Source: Pseudomonas sp. Teo4 (GTDB taxonomy: Bacteria; Pseudomonadota; Gammaproteobacteria; Pseudomonadales; Pseudomonadaceae). From it: a DNA stretch of 64,000 nt. Both the position numbers and the translations under genes were made by a program. Position 1 is the stretch's first letter; every line of letters begins with the position of its first letter. The notes below the pieces were generated by a model. It did no database searches. It was not told the origin of the DNA and saw only the letters and a list, made by a program, of their open reading frames with translations. The stretch lies in the NCBI RefSeq assembly GCF_034387475.1, contig NZ_JAXCIL010000001.1, positions 1,488,001-1,552,000 on the forward strand, written 5' to 3'. Positions 43,708 through 55,256 of the stretch are shown one piece after another.

Positions 43708-44447
43708 TGGGCAAGCAGACCTGGCAACAGCGCTGGAGCACCATTTTGGGGAAGCTTCGGGTAGTTCGCGATCCGGCCGACGAACAACAGGTACTGGCAG
43801 CGCTGGTGGTGCCTCAGGCCCCCACCGTACTGGGCTTCGTCAACGCACATGCGATGAATCTGGTCGTGGGTAACGCGCAGTACTGCGCTGCGTTGTCGGG
43901 GGCGGACGTGCTGTTGCGTGACGGCGCGGGCATGTCGATTCTCTACCGCCAGTTGGGTCTGGACCCAGGCCTGAACATGAACGGTACCGACTTCATCCCC
44001 AAATTGCTGCAGGCGTTCAAGGGAAGGCGTGTAGCGTTCTGGGGTACCGAGGAACCCTTCCTGGGCCAGGCAGTGACACATTGTACGGCGGTGTACGGTG
44101 TTGAGCCTGTTTCGGTTCACCACGGTTTTGCCGACGTCGACACTTACCTTGCGCTAGCGCGCGAACTGAGCCCGGAGCTGATCGTATTGGGCATGGGCAT
44201 GCCCAAGCAGGAGGCGCTTGCCGCACGCCTGGCCGATGGCGCAGCGCCTTGTCTGATCGTGTGCGGCGGGGCCATCCTGGACTTTCTGGGTGGCAAGGTC
44301 ACACGGGCACCGCGGTGGGTACGCCGCCTGGGCGGCGAATGGGCGTTTCGCTTGCTCAGGGAACCCAAGCGTCTGTTCGTCCGCTACGTGCTGGGCAACC
44401 CAATGTTTTTGCTGCGCACCTTGTTGCTCACCCGGCGGGGCGTGTGA
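43707..44447 (+). CDS. WecG/TagA/CpsF-family glycosyltransferase
   Basis: GT26 enzyme of 246 residues that transfers a (N-acetyl)mannosamine-type sugar to a lipid-linked acceptor in the family. Signatures: VLGFVNAHAMNLVVGN, LLRDGAGMSILYRQLG, MNGTDFIPKLLQAF, AFWGTEEP, LIVLGMGMPKQE, VCGGAILDFLGGKVTRAPRW and GGEWAFRLLREPKRLFVRY. All conserved blocks are intact. The UDP-ManNAc made by WecB at 12-13 kb is a possible donor precursor. A 202-bp gap separates it from the initiating transferase. Confidence 0.92.
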   Translation: MGKQTWQQRWSTILGKLRVVRDPADEQQVLAALVVPQAPTVLGFVNAHAMNLVVGNAQYCAALSGADVLLRDGAGMSILYRQLGLDPGLNMNGTDFIPKLLQAFKGRRVAFWGTEEPFLGQAVTHCTAVYGVEPVSVHHGFADVDTYLALARELSPELIVLGMGMPKQEALAARLADGAAPCLIVCGGAILDFLGGKVTRAPRWVRRLGGEWAFRLLREPKRLFVRYVLGNPMFLLRTLLLTRRGV

Positions 44448-44649
44448 ACCCGACAAAAGCGAGGGCAGGGGGGCAATGCGAGCACGCAGGTGGCACTGCG
44501 CTGCTACAGTTGAATGAAACCGCCTCGTTGGCGGGCGTGCGGTGGGGGCTTTCATTGGGCGTTGGGCTTTCGGGTACTGAAAGCGGCTGTTGCGCACATT
44601 GAAATTGATGGAAAGACGTTTGCTACGCTCACATAGATGAGGTCGGAGA

Positions 44650-46068
44650 ATGGTTTTCGAACCCAGAAGCAGTCGTTCCTTACTCCAGCGCAGAAGCAGC
44701 GTCAGCAACGCCATTCAGGCTGGCCTCGACGGGATAGCCGTGACCGGTATCGCCTGGTACCTGATCTACATCCAGTTCGGCTTCATCACGTCCGACTACG
44801 TCATCATGTTGCTCCTGCTGATCGGTGCATTGGCCGTGGTCTACGACCACTACGCCATCTACCGCAGCAATGCCAAGCTCACCATCAAGGCCTTCAGGCT
44901 GTTCAAAGCCTGGTCGGTCACGTTCTGCTTCCTCGTGGTCATGGCGTTCCTGACCAAGCAGAGCGAAACCTACTCGCGCTTGCTGGTGGGCAAGCTGTTC
45001 ATCATTGGTTACTTCGCCCAGTTGTTCCTGCACATTGCCGTGTGCGAAGTGCAGAAGCGCTTCATGACTCATGGGCTGGACAATGCCCTGATCATCGGCA
45101 CAGGGGAGCTGGCCAACTTCCTCCATCAGAAGATCAGCAACAACCCCTGGCTTGGCGAACGAGTGGTGGGCTGTGTGCTGATGGAAACGGAGCAGGACAA
45201 CGGCAAGGACGGCGTCGACAGCAAACAGCGCTTACCGGTGCTCGGGCATATTAGCCAGTTGGATGAAATCGTGACGCGTCATGGTGTGCGTACGGTTTAC
45301 CTGGTCACGTCGCTGGGCGGGTCGGAAGTCATCAGCGAGGTGTATCTGAAATTGCTCGACAAGTGCATCGCCGTCAACTGGGTGCCGGATATCTTCTCGC
45401 TGCGCCTGATCAACCACAGTGTGCGTGAAATTGCCGGAATTCCGGTTTTGACGTTGTCTGAAACACCGTTGACGGGGATGAGCCTGTTCTTGAAGAACCT
45501 CGAGGACAGGGTTCTGGCAGCATTGATCCTGCTGTGCGCATCCCCGGTATTGCTGGCGGTTGCCGCAGCCATCAAGCTCGACAGCCCTGGGCCTGTATTC
45601 TTCCGCCAGGAGCGCACGGGCTGGACCGGCGAGTCGTTCCGCATCTGGAAGTTCAGGAGCATGCATGTCCACCAGCCGGAAAGTGGCGTGGTCAAGCAGG
45701 CGCAGAAGAACGACCCGCGCCTGACCCGAGTGGGGGCGTTCATTCGCCGCACGAGCCTCGATGAATTGCCCCAACTGTTCAATGTGCTGACGGGCGAGAT
45801 GTCATTGGTAGGGCCGCGTCCGCATGCCCTGCAACACGATTCGCTGTATTCCCAGGACATCGTCGATTACTTCGCGCGCCACAACATCAAGCCGGGCATG
45901 ACCGGTTTGGCGCAGGTGCGTGGGTTCCGGGGGGAAACCAAAGACATCGAGCAGATGATCCAGCGTGTGGACTCTGACATCGAGTACATCAACAACTGGT
46001 CGTTGTGGCTGGACTTCGTGATTCTGGTGCGAACGCTGAATGCCTTTACAGGGAAGCATGCCTACTGA
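44650..46068 (+). CDS. Undecaprenyl-phosphate glucose phosphotransferase (WcaJ-like)
   Basis: Initiating enzyme of the repeat unit, 472 residues: moves glucose-1-P (in the family) from UDP-glucose to undecaprenyl phosphate. Four to five N-terminal helices (about 30-140), a CoA-binding-like domain with ALIIGTGELANFLHQKI, one helix near 295, and the C-terminal sugar-transferase domain FFRQERTGWTGESFRIWKFR, RVGAFIRRTSLDELPQL, GEMSLVGPRPHA and KPGMTGLAQVRG. Full family length. Last gene of the cluster; the preceding 200 bp may contain its own promoter. Confidence 0.92.
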   Translation: MVFEPRSSRSLLQRRSSVSNAIQAGLDGIAVTGIAWYLIYIQFGFITSDYVIMLLLLIGALAVVYDHYAIYRSNAKLTIKAFRLFKAWSVTFCFLVVMAFLTKQSETYSRLLVGKLFIIGYFAQLFLHIAVCEVQKRFMTHGLDNALIIGTGELANFLHQKISNNPWLGERVVGCVLMETEQDNGKDGVDSKQRLPVLGHISQLDEIVTRHGVRTVYLVTSLGGSEVISEVYLKLLDKCIAVNWVPDIFSLRLINHSVREIAGIPVLTLSETPLTGMSLFLKNLEDRVLAALILLCASPVLLAVAAAIKLDSPGPVFFRQERTGWTGESFRIWKFRSMHVHQPESGVVKQAQKNDPRLTRVGAFIRRTSLDELPQLFNVLTGEMSLVGPRPHALQHDSLYSQDIVDYFARHNIKPGMTGLAQVRGFRGETKDIEQMIQRVDSDIEYINNWSLWLDFVILVRTLNAFTGKHAY

Positions 46069-46494
46069 AGAGTTGGCCGGGCACGAGGGTGCCACGGTTG
46101 CTGGCAAGGCAGTTGTTGCGGATTGTCACGGGCCAGAACCAGGGGCGGCCCGCTGGCTTGCCGTGACCTGCCTGAGAGCCGGCAGCGGAACGATGCGGGG
46201 CGCATTCTGCGTAACGCAAGAAGTGGTCGGGAAAAGGCTCTCGGAGTTGATACGCTAAATCAATTGTGGCACTGGTGATCGGTGGCGACTGAAACGCCGC
46301 CTGCTCGCCATCGTTGTCGCTTGCAAGCGGCCCCCCGCTCGCCGACAAGTAAACAACTAGCGCGAGAGCGAAGGGGCCCAAGGTTTTGCGTTTGCCCATC
46401 AGATTGGCCTTTGGTCAGGTAACCTGAGGTATTGGATCTGAAGCCCAGAAAGCTGACTACTGGCATATTTACCAGGTATAGCGAAGAAAATTCC
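46069..46494. other. Gene-free stretch at the end of the exopolysaccharide cluster
   Basis: No convincing gene, repeat or terminator. A leftward frame (46046-46399) begins with a signal-peptide-like MGKRKTLGPFALALVVYLSA but runs into low-quality sequence and overlaps the wcaJ-like 3' end; I treat it as doubtful. The part 46400-46494 is AT-richer. Confidence 0.4.
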
Positions 46495-47439
46495 TCAATC
46501 CTGTACATGCAGAGGGTGGAGCGTACGGAACCCTTGGGCTTCCTCCACAAGCCAGTCATGCACCGCCCGTGCCCCAGGCTGGCTGAGACCTCCCGGTGGG
46601 TAATGCAGCACATAGCGCTTGTGGTTGGCGATCGGCACACCGAACGGCACGATCAGCGCACCGCGTTCCAGTTCATCGTTGAGCAGGGTTCGCCTCGCGA
46701 TGGCCACCCCAATGCCAGCAATTGCCGCTTCGATGGTCAGGTGGTTGCGGTTGAATGTATGGCCGCGGCGCACATCCAGTCCGCCAGCACCGATGCCGTC
46801 CAGATAGAACTCCCACTCGGCATATTCCGAACTGCCGCGCCAGGCGGTGATGTCGTGCAGCAGCGGGTAGTGCACCAGGTCCGCCGGCCCGTGCAGCGGT
46901 GGGCGCCCTCGCAGCAGCGCGGGTGAGCAGACCGGGAATATCTGCTCGTCCAGCAAGGGCGTCGACAGCATGCCAGGGTAGCTGCCGTCGTTCAGGTCGA
47001 TGGCCAGGTCGAAGTCGTCCGGATTCAAGGCCTGGGCGCTGTCCTCGGCCACCAGGCGCAGTTCGATATCCGGGTAGCGCTGCTGGAAGCGCGGCAGGCG
47101 AGGGGTCAGCCACTTGGCCAGGAACGAAGGAATCGAGCGCACGCGCAAGGTGCCACGAATCTCCCCTGCGTCCAGGCGCAGCAACTCGGCCTCGATGCTG
47201 CCATAAGCTTCGGCCACGGTCTGGGCCAGACGCTGCCCCTCGGCGCTCAGTTCCACCCCCCGTGCTCGGCGCAGGAACAACTGGTAGCCGAGGCGCTCTT
47301 CAAGCTGGCGCATCTGCTGGCTGACGGCACCAGGGGTGATATGCAGCTCCTGGGCGCAGCGGGTGAATGACAGGTGTCGGGCTGCACAGGAAAATACGTG
47401 CAGCCAGACAAACATCTGGCCATTGAGTTGTCGTCGCAT
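46495..47439 (-). CDS. LysR-family regulator (GcvA-like), divergent from L-serine dehydratase
   Basis: 314-residue transcription regulator: N-terminal winged helix-turn-helix ([36 protein letters not shown]) and a periplasmic-binding-protein-like effector domain ([51 protein letters not shown]). The layout and SIPSFLAKW segment are GcvA-like. Divergent from the serine dehydratase gene across 146 bp with a dyad operator near its own start, so it probably controls both. Effector could be serine or glycine; unproven. Confidence 0.88.
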   Translation of the reverse strand: MRRQLNGQMFVWLHVFSCAARHLSFTRCAQELHITPGAVSQQMRQLEERLGYQLFLRRARGVELSAEGQRLAQTVAEAYGSIEAELLRLDAGEIRGTLRVRSIPSFLAKWLTPRLPRFQQRYPDIELRLVAEDSAQALNPDDFDLAIDLNDGSYPGMLSTPLLDEQIFPVCSPALLRGRPPLHGPADLVHYPLLHDITAWRGSSEYAEWEFYLDGIGAGGLDVRRGHTFNRNHLTIEAAIAGIGVAIARRTLLNDELERGALIVPFGVPIANHKRYVLHYPPGGLSQPGARAVHDWLVEEAQGFRTLHPLHVQD

Positions 47440-47441
47440 CG

Positions 47442-47456
47442 TTTAGTTTCGCTAAA
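47442..47456. promoter_or_regulatory. Candidate LysR operator TTTAG-N5-CTAAA
   Basis: A perfect interrupted dyad, TTTAG TTTCG CTAAA, two bases upstream of the LysR start codon in the divergent region. Its inner part is T-N11-A with dyad symmetry, the general LysR-type box. A related GCTTAG lies 12 bp to the right. Confidence 0.5.
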
Positions 47457-47585
47457 GCCTTGCTTAGAAAGTTTCGTTGGTCATCCGAAGGTATGCGCGG
47501 CAGTATCGCGCAACATCGTATCAACGTTCAATTTTTCCGGAGGTCCGTGCATCGGCGCGTCAAGCCGGCACGGTCAGGCATTAGC

Positions 47586-48962
47586 ATGGCTATCAGTGTT
47601 TTCGACCTATTCAAAATCGGCATCGGCCCGTCCAGCTCCCACACCGTAGGCCCGATGCGGGCGGCGGCAACCTTTGCCCAGGCCCTGCGTGAGCAAGGCC
47701 TGCTGACGCAGGTTCGAAGGGTGGAAGTGCGCCTTTACGGTTCGCTGTCGGCTACGGGCGTGGGCCATGCCACCGACCGTGCGTGCCTGCTTGGCCTGAT
47801 GGGCCAATGGCCGGACCGTATCGACCCGGCTACGATCGAGCCGCGTATCGGGCAGTTGATGCAGGAGCAATGCCTGATGCTCGATGGCAGCTACCCGCTG
47901 GTGTTCCAATACACTCGCGACATGCTGTTGCTGGACGAGAGTCTGCCCTATCACCCCAATGCCATGACCCTGGAAGCGCAGGGTGAACAAGGTCTGTTGT
48001 TCAGTCAGACCTACTATTCGATTGGCGGCGGCTTCATCGTTGAACAGGGCGAGATCGATGCACCGCAAGACAGCGCCGATGGCGTGACCTTGCCCTACGA
48101 GTTCTCCAGTGCCGAACAGCTGCTGGCCTTGTGCAAGGCCCATGGCCTGAGTGTCAGCCAGTTGATGATGGCCAACGAGCGCGCCTGGCGTTCCGAGGAG
48201 GACGTGCGCCAGGGCCTGTTGGGTATCTGGTCGGCCATGCGTGAGTGTGTCGACAACGGCCTGCGCAATGAAGGGATCCTGCCCGGTGGGTTGAAAGTGA
48301 AGCGCCGCGCCGCACGCCTGCACCGCAGTTTGCAGGAGCTGGGCAAGCCCAACGTCATTGGCTCGACCTTGAGTGCCATGGAGTGGGTGAACCTGTTTGC
48401 CCTGGCGGTAAACGAAGAGAATGCCGCGGGCGGGCGCATGGTCACCGCACCCACCAACGGTGCGGCGGGGATCATCCCAGCAGTGCTGCACTACTACATG
48501 AAGTTCAACGCCGAAGCCTGCGACGATGACGTAGTGGCGTTTCTGCTGGCTGCAGCCGCAGTTGGCATCCTGTGCAAGAAGAACGCGTCGATCTCGGGGG
48601 CCGAGGTTGGCTGTCAGGGGGAGGTGGGCTCGGCGTGCTCGATGGCTGCTGCCGGCCTTGCCGAGGTGCTTGGCGCCACACCGCCGCAGCTGGAGAACGC
48701 TGCCGAGATTGCCCTGGAGCACAATCTGGGTCTGACCTGCGACCCAGTCGGCGGATTGGTCCAGGTGCCTTGCATCGAGCGCAACGCGATTGCTGCCGTC
48801 AAGGCGATCAATGCCGTGCAGATGGCTCTGCGTGGCGATGGCGAGCACTTCATCTCGCTCGACCGGGTGATCCGCACCATGCGTGACACCGGCGCCGACA
48901 TGCATGCCAACTACAAGGAAACTTCGCGCGGTGGCTTGGCGGTCGCGTTCGTCGAGTGTTGA
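47586..48962 (+). CDS. sdaA: L-serine dehydratase (L-serine ammonia-lyase, iron-sulfur type)
   Basis: Converts L-serine to pyruvate and ammonia with a [4Fe-4S] cluster. 458 residues, the single-chain (alpha+beta) form: beta-domain start [20 protein letters not shown] and [20 protein letters not shown]; alpha-domain [59 protein letters not shown] and [19 protein letters not shown], with cluster Cys in the CQGE, CDP and PCIERN segments. ATG 47586 gives family length; a longer frame is not supported. Probably controlled by the divergent LysR protein. Orthologue naming (sdaA versus sdaB) is arbitrary here. Confidence 0.93.
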   Translation: MAISVFDLFKIGIGPSSSHTVGPMRAAATFAQALREQGLLTQVRRVEVRLYGSLSATGVGHATDRACLLGLMGQWPDRIDPATIEPRIGQLMQEQCLMLDGSYPLVFQYTRDMLLLDESLPYHPNAMTLEAQGEQGLLFSQTYYSIGGGFIVEQGEIDAPQDSADGVTLPYEFSSAEQLLALCKAHGLSVSQLMMANERAWRSEEDVRQGLLGIWSAMRECVDNGLRNEGILPGGLKVKRRAARLHRSLQELGKPNVIGSTLSAMEWVNLFALAVNEENAAGGRMVTAPTNGAAGIIPAVLHYYMKFNAEACDDDVVAFLLAAAAVGILCKKNASISGAEVGCQGEVGSACSMAAAGLAEVLGATPPQLENAAEIALEHNLGLTCDPVGGLVQVPCIERNAIAAVKAINAVQMALRGDGEHFISLDRVIRTMRDTGADMHANYKETSRGGLAVAFVEC

Positions 48963-48964
48963 GA

Positions 48965-49000
48965 GGTTTTCGCCGGCAGGCTGTGCTACCGGCGAAAACC
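48965..49000. terminator. Bidirectional terminator between sdaA and DUF1842 genes
   Basis: GGTTTTCGCCGG (48965-48976) pairs with CCGGCGAAAACC (48989-49000), 12 bp with a 12-base loop, with T/A runs within the stem on either side. It sits in the short gap between two convergent genes. Confidence 0.65.
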
Positions 49001-49006
49001 ATCAGG

Positions 49007-49462
49007 CTACAGGCCTTGCAGCAAGTTGATCGCGTTCCTCAGGCGCTGCGCCGGCTGCTGCTGTTCCTGGTGGGTGACATCCGGTGCCTTGCGCACCCGC
49101 CCGTGCTGATCGACCCAATGGCCATTGCTGAAGTAGCGGTAGCTGGCCGTGCCGTTGTTCCATTGGGCATCGACCAGCCCATGTAGATGGAACGTCTGCG
49201 CGATCTGACTGAGCGGGCCGCTGGGGCTGCCATCAAGGCTGAGGACGATCGACGGCGCGCCGGCCGGGGTGAACTGGAGCTCGCTGTAGTCACCCCAGAC
49301 GTGGGCATTGAACACCTGTACCGGGTAGGTGGCCTGCGATGCCTGAGCCCTGCCGCTGACTTTCTTGGTCACGGTATTGACCAGCAGGTCGAGGGTCAGG
49401 GTTGGTGCCCCGAGCAAACCGTTGCTGACATTCAGGCGGGTATGGAACAGTCCGATTGCCAT
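49007..49462 (-). CDS. DUF1842-type protein, downstream copy
   Basis: 151-residue protein related to its upstream neighbour: MAIGLFHTRLNVSNGLLGAP, TLTLDLLVNTVTKKVSGRAQ, HVWGDYSELQF, and SYRYFSNGHWVD. The pattern (short family strands with V-x-G-x-A and W-G-x-Y) fits DUF1842, a small Pseudomonas/Burkholderia family of unknown role. No signal peptide. ATG 49462 with AAGGAGACG upstream; a longer frame from 49693 overlaps the other gene in another phase and is spurious. Likely co-transcribed with the gene starting at 50075. Confidence 0.7.
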   Translation of the reverse strand: MAIGLFHTRLNVSNGLLGAPTLTLDLLVNTVTKKVSGRAQASQATYPVQVFNAHVWGDYSELQFTPAGAPSIVLSLDGSPSGPLSQIAQTFHLHGLVDAQWNNGTASYRYFSNGHWVDQHGRVRKAPDVTHQEQQQPAQRLRNAINLLQGL

Positions 49463-49481
49463 GGTGCGTCTCCTTGTCTGC

Positions 49482-50075
49482 TCAGGCTTTCTTGGCGGCC
49501 TTGGCGGCCGGGGTCTTGGTCGATGCGATGGCCTGGTCGAGGGCCTTGCCCACGGCACTGCCGGCCAGTTGCTTGAGCTGTCCACCGTCGCCGTTGGCGA
49601 TGACCGCCTCCAGCGTCGCCTTGTGCAGCTCGGTTTGCAGGTCGACATTGGCCAGTTGCTGGATGCGCTGGGCCTCCAGCACCACCGGCACATTGTCCAC
49701 GCTCACCCAGCGTTGCCCATTGAAGTATTCGAAGTCAGCCACGCCGCGTTGCCAGTTTTCTTCGAGCAGCGCCCTGAGCTTGAATTGCACCGGTGAGTTG
49801 GCATGCGGCCCACCCTGGTTACCCTGGACGGTGAGCAGGATCTTGCCTTCGCTCGGTGGCTGCACCGTCAGGTAGCTGTAGCTGCCCCACACCTCCTCAT
49901 GCACATCCAGCGGTGGGTTGGTGGTTTGCGAGATCTGCGCCGTGCCATTCACGGTGCGGTCAGGGGTGTAGACCAGCAGGTCCAGTTGCAGGCGCGGTGC
50001 GCCGGGTGCGTTGTTACCGATTTGGTAGGACACCGGGAACAGCCCTACCGAGGGTGCGAGCAGTGCTTCAGACAT
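49482..50075 (-). CDS. DUF1842-type protein, upstream copy
   Basis: 197-residue relative of the next gene: VGLFPVSYQIGNNAPGAPRL, LDLLVYTPDRTVNGTAQISQ, EVWGSYSYLTVQ, DFEYFNGQRWVS. It has an extra 50-residue helical tail ending in a Lys/Ala-rich stretch (TKTPAAKAAKKA) absent from the partner. The pair looks like a tandem duplication with divergence; spacing is 19 bp. Function unknown; cytoplasmic or non-classically secreted, as no signal peptide is present. Confidence 0.7.
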   Translation of the reverse strand: MSEALLAPSVGLFPVSYQIGNNAPGAPRLQLDLLVYTPDRTVNGTAQISQTTNPPLDVHEEVWGSYSYLTVQPPSEGKILLTVQGNQGGPHANSPVQFKLRALLEENWQRGVADFEYFNGQRWVSVDNVPVVLEAQRIQQLANVDLQTELHKATLEAVIANGDGGQLKQLAGSAVGKALDQAIASTKTPAAKAAKKA

Positions 50076-50470
50076 GATTGCCTCCGTTGCATTCGATGAA
50101 TGAGATACCGATACACGGCTGCACGGCGGGCGGGCGTAGAAAGGCGGGAAGAAGAGGGAATCGGGCGAGGGAATATGTGCCCGGAGCGAGCGGCTGTTGT
50201 CAGCCTGCTTGTGCAGCCATCCCTGGTCTGCTGTGCCGCCTGCCTGGCAGCCCGCTTGAGTAAAGCAGGACGGCCGGGCAGAGATGGCCTTTTTGCATGA
50301 TCTCCGACGAGTGGTGGATGAGCCTGGCCAAGGGACACACCTCTGGTTGGCCAGTGGTCTCGTGTTGCGGCGCTGAACTTTCCTACAATGCCTCAGGAGT
50401 GCGCCGACTACCCATACCTGGTCAGTATTGGAAAACTATGCCCGTGACGGATATGGTTTGGAGACCATTC
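50076..50470. other. Intergenic stretch before the toxin-antitoxin pair
   Basis: About 395 bp without a credible gene. A weak GGCC...GGCC hairpin followed by TTTTT lies near 50271-50294, and a good -10-like TACAAT is at 50384-50389, without a clear -35 box; it could serve the toxin-antitoxin operon. Confidence 0.4.
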
Positions 50471-50866
50471 ATGGAAGTTCTAAAGCGCAAGGAATTCGCG
50501 CGTTGGCAAGTGACGCACAAGTTGACTGACAGCATGTTGTGCCAAGCGGTGGACGAGATGCGCAAGGGCTTGGTGGATGCCAGCCTGGGTGGTGAGCTGT
50601 ACAAGAAGCGTGTCGCCGGGTGTGGCGTTGGCAAGCGGGGTGGTTATCGAACTTTGCTCTCGGTTCGTGTTGGCAGTCGGTACGTGTTTCTGCATGGGTT
50701 CGCCAAAAGCGACAAGGCCAACATTACGGCGGAAGAACAAAAGGCGCTGCAGTTCGCGGGCAAGGTGTTTCTCAAGCTGTGTCCCGTGTCACTTAGACGA
50801 GCATTGCGAGCGGGTGTGTTGATGGAGGTCTGCTGTGAGCAGCAAAATTGTAGAATCGTTGCGTGA
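50471..50866 (+). CDS. RelE/HigB-type toxin (PF06296-like)
   Basis: 131-residue putative mRNA interferase of a type II toxin-antitoxin pair. Pattern EVLKRKEFARWQVTHKLTD, LCQAVDEMRKGLVDASLGG, KKRVAGCGVGKRGGYRTLLS and FLHGFAKSDKANIT is that of the RelE-like family in which toxin precedes the antitoxin. Start 50471 has GGAG eight bases upstream; ATGs at 50438 and 50453 are alternatives. The 3' end overlaps the antitoxin gene by 32 nt. The C-terminal ten residues (CCEQQNCRIVA) lie in the overlap. Confidence 0.82.
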   Translation: MEVLKRKEFARWQVTHKLTDSMLCQAVDEMRKGLVDASLGGELYKKRVAGCGVGKRGGYRTLLSVRVGSRYVFLHGFAKSDKANITAEEQKALQFAGKVFLKLCPVSLRRALRAGVLMEVCCEQQNCRIVA

Positions 50867-51140
50867 GGACCTGGCAGCTCTTCACGATGCAGGGGCCGTG
50901 AGCAAGGTTACGCTCCGGGATTTTGAAATGCTTTGCCCAGCGCCGGTGAGGAACTTCAGTGCGCTGGATATACGCCGTTTGAGAGAGGCCCTGAACTTCA
51001 GCCAGTCAGTGTTCGCCCTGCACCTGCATACAAGTGCATCGACCGTGCGCAAATGGGAGCAAGGTGAGACGCGACCGGCAGGGCCGGCTTTGAAGTTACT
51101 GAACGTCATCGCAGTCAAAGGGTTGCAAGCTATTCTTTAG
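50835..51140 (+). CDS. XRE-family antitoxin (HigA/NadS-like)
   Basis: 101-residue DNA-binding antitoxin. Helix-turn-helix at about 52-88: LREALNFSQSVFALHLHTSA, TVRKWEQGETRPAGPALKLL, the usual end of HigA/NadS-type proteins. GTG 50835 has GGAGG six bases upstream, within the toxin gene. It should neutralise the toxin and repress the operon. The following 130 bp are AT-rich and gene-free. Confidence 0.85.
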   Translation: MSSKIVESLREDLAALHDAGAVSKVTLRDFEMLCPAPVRNFSALDIRRLREALNFSQSVFALHLHTSASTVRKWEQGETRPAGPALKLLNVIAVKGLQAIL

Positions 51141-51273
51141 ATACTTGATGTTGTTTCGAGGTTTTCTTGAAAATATCTTATAAATCAATGTTTTGATGAT
51201 TGTTCATGATGTTGTTTATAGATTTTGGCCCGTCGCAACAACGGCGTATCACGACGGGCACCGTACCCCTCGG

Positions 51274-52569
51274 CTAACCCAAAGCCTCTCGCAACCTGTA
51301 CCACAACATCCCCAGCGCCAGCAGTGGCGAACGCAGCGCCTTGCCGCCTGGGAAGGTGAGGTGTGGCACCGCGCTGAACACATCCAGGCCCTGGCTATGG
51401 CCAACCGCGATGCCTTCGGCCAGCAACTTCGCTGTCCAGTGGGTCACGTTCAGCCCGTGCCCAGAATAGCCTTGGGCGTAGAACACGTTGGGGTGCTGGC
51501 TCAGCCGCCCCACCTGGGGGAAACGGTTGGCGGTGATGCCGATCATGCCGCCCCACTGGTAGTCGATGCGCACATCCGCCAGTTGCGGGAATACCTTGAG
51601 CACCTTCGGTCGCATGTAGGCGCTGATGTCCTTGGGGTCGCGCCCGGAGTAGTGGCAGGCTCCGCCGAACAGCAGGCGGCGGTCGGCGGTGAGGCGGTAG
51701 TAGTCCAGGCCGACTTTCTGGTCGCACAGCGCCATGTTCTGCGGGATCAGCTGGCTGGCGACGGCTTCCGGTAACGGTTCAGTCGCCACCACATAGCTGC
51801 CGGCCGGTAGTACCTTGCCGCTCAGGCGCGGTTCCAGTTCATCGAGGTGGGCATTGCAGCCAAGCACCAGGCTGTGTGCCCGGACCTTGCCGCGGGCAGT
51901 GTGCAGGGTCACGGTAGGGCCATGCTCGATGCGCAGCACCGGGCTTTGCTCGAAGATGCGCACGCCCAGGCCATGGGCCACACGTGCCTCGCCCTGGACC
52001 AGATCGAGTGGGTGCAGGTGGCCTGAGCCCATGTCGACCAGGCCGCCGGCATACTGATCGCTGGCGACGATCTCGCGAATTCGCTCGGGCCCGACCAGGC
52101 GGGTTTCATGGCGATAGCCGAGGGCGGCGAGGTCTTCTTGTTCCTCCTTGAAGGCAGCGAACTGCGCGGGGGTATTGGCCAGTTCGCAGAAGCCCCAGCG
52201 CAGGTCACAGGCAATGGCGTATTGCTCGATGCGGCGAGCCACCAAAGCCACCGACTCGATGCCTGCCTGCTGCAGGTAACGCACGCCGTCCTGGCCGACG
52301 TAGCGGGCAAAGCCGCTGACGTCATGGCCAATGCCACGGATCAGTTGGCCGCCGTTACGCCCGCTGGCGCCCCAGCCAATCCGGCGGCCCTCCAGCAGCA
52401 CCACCGAGAGTCCGCGCTCTGCCAGTTCCAGCGCGGTGTTGACCCCGGTCAGGCCGCCGCCGACCACGCACACGTCGGCGCTGAGTTCGCCGTCGAGGCT
52501 TGGGTAGTGCGTGGCGTCGCGCGCCGTGGCGGCGTAGTACGACGCGGTATGTTGGGTATCGAAAGGCAT
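51274..52569 (-). CDS. FAD-dependent oxidoreductase, gamma-glutamylputrescine oxidase-like (PuuB/OrdL)
   Basis: DAO-family flavoenzyme of 431 residues: ADVCVVGGGLTGVNTALELA, VVLLEGRRIGWGASGRNGGQ (FAD site), LLFGGACHYSGRDP and GYSGHGLNVTHWTAKLLAEG. Closest by pattern to PuuB/OrdL enzymes that oxidise gamma-glutamylputrescine to gamma-glutamyl-aminobutyraldehyde. Its neighbours, a polyamine-binding protein and a PuuA-like ligase, support this role. It starts 14 bp after the binding protein stop and ends the leftward operon. Confidence 0.85.
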   Translation of the reverse strand: MPFDTQHTASYYAATARDATHYPSLDGELSADVCVVGGGLTGVNTALELAERGLSVVLLEGRRIGWGASGRNGGQLIRGIGHDVSGFARYVGQDGVRYLQQAGIESVALVARRIEQYAIACDLRWGFCELANTPAQFAAFKEEQEDLAALGYRHETRLVGPERIREIVASDQYAGGLVDMGSGHLHPLDLVQGEARVAHGLGVRIFEQSPVLRIEHGPTVTLHTARGKVRAHSLVLGCNAHLDELEPRLSGKVLPAGSYVVATEPLPEAVASQLIPQNMALCDQKVGLDYYRLTADRRLLFGGACHYSGRDPKDISAYMRPKVLKVFPQLADVRIDYQWGGMIGITANRFPQVGRLSQHPNVFYAQGYSGHGLNVTHWTAKLLAEGIAVGHSQGLDVFSAVPHLTFPGGKALRSPLLALGMLWYRLREALG

Positions 52570-52583
52570 GGCGCGTTCTCGGC

Positions 52584-55096
<2,513 letters not shown>

Positions 55097-55256
55097 ACAG
55101 ACCTCTTGATTGGGTTTTTGTGGCGCGGTGGGGGCCGGTGGCTTCCCAGGTGACGCGCTGAGGGCTATCTTGGCCGCAGCGCCGAGTGGCGATCTATCCA
55201 CTTTATCCACTTTCTTTGTCAGCAAAATGCACCAAAAGAGTGCAAAAGGACAGCGT

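Noticed and set aside
44491..44505. TGGCAC-like sigma54 promoter in front of the wcaJ-like gene
   Set aside because: The -12 GC is not at the required spacing from the -24 GG.
46046..46399. Leftward 117-codon frame with a signal-peptide-like start
   Set aside because: Weak ribosome site, poor protein character after residue 50 and overlap with the end of the wcaJ-like gene.
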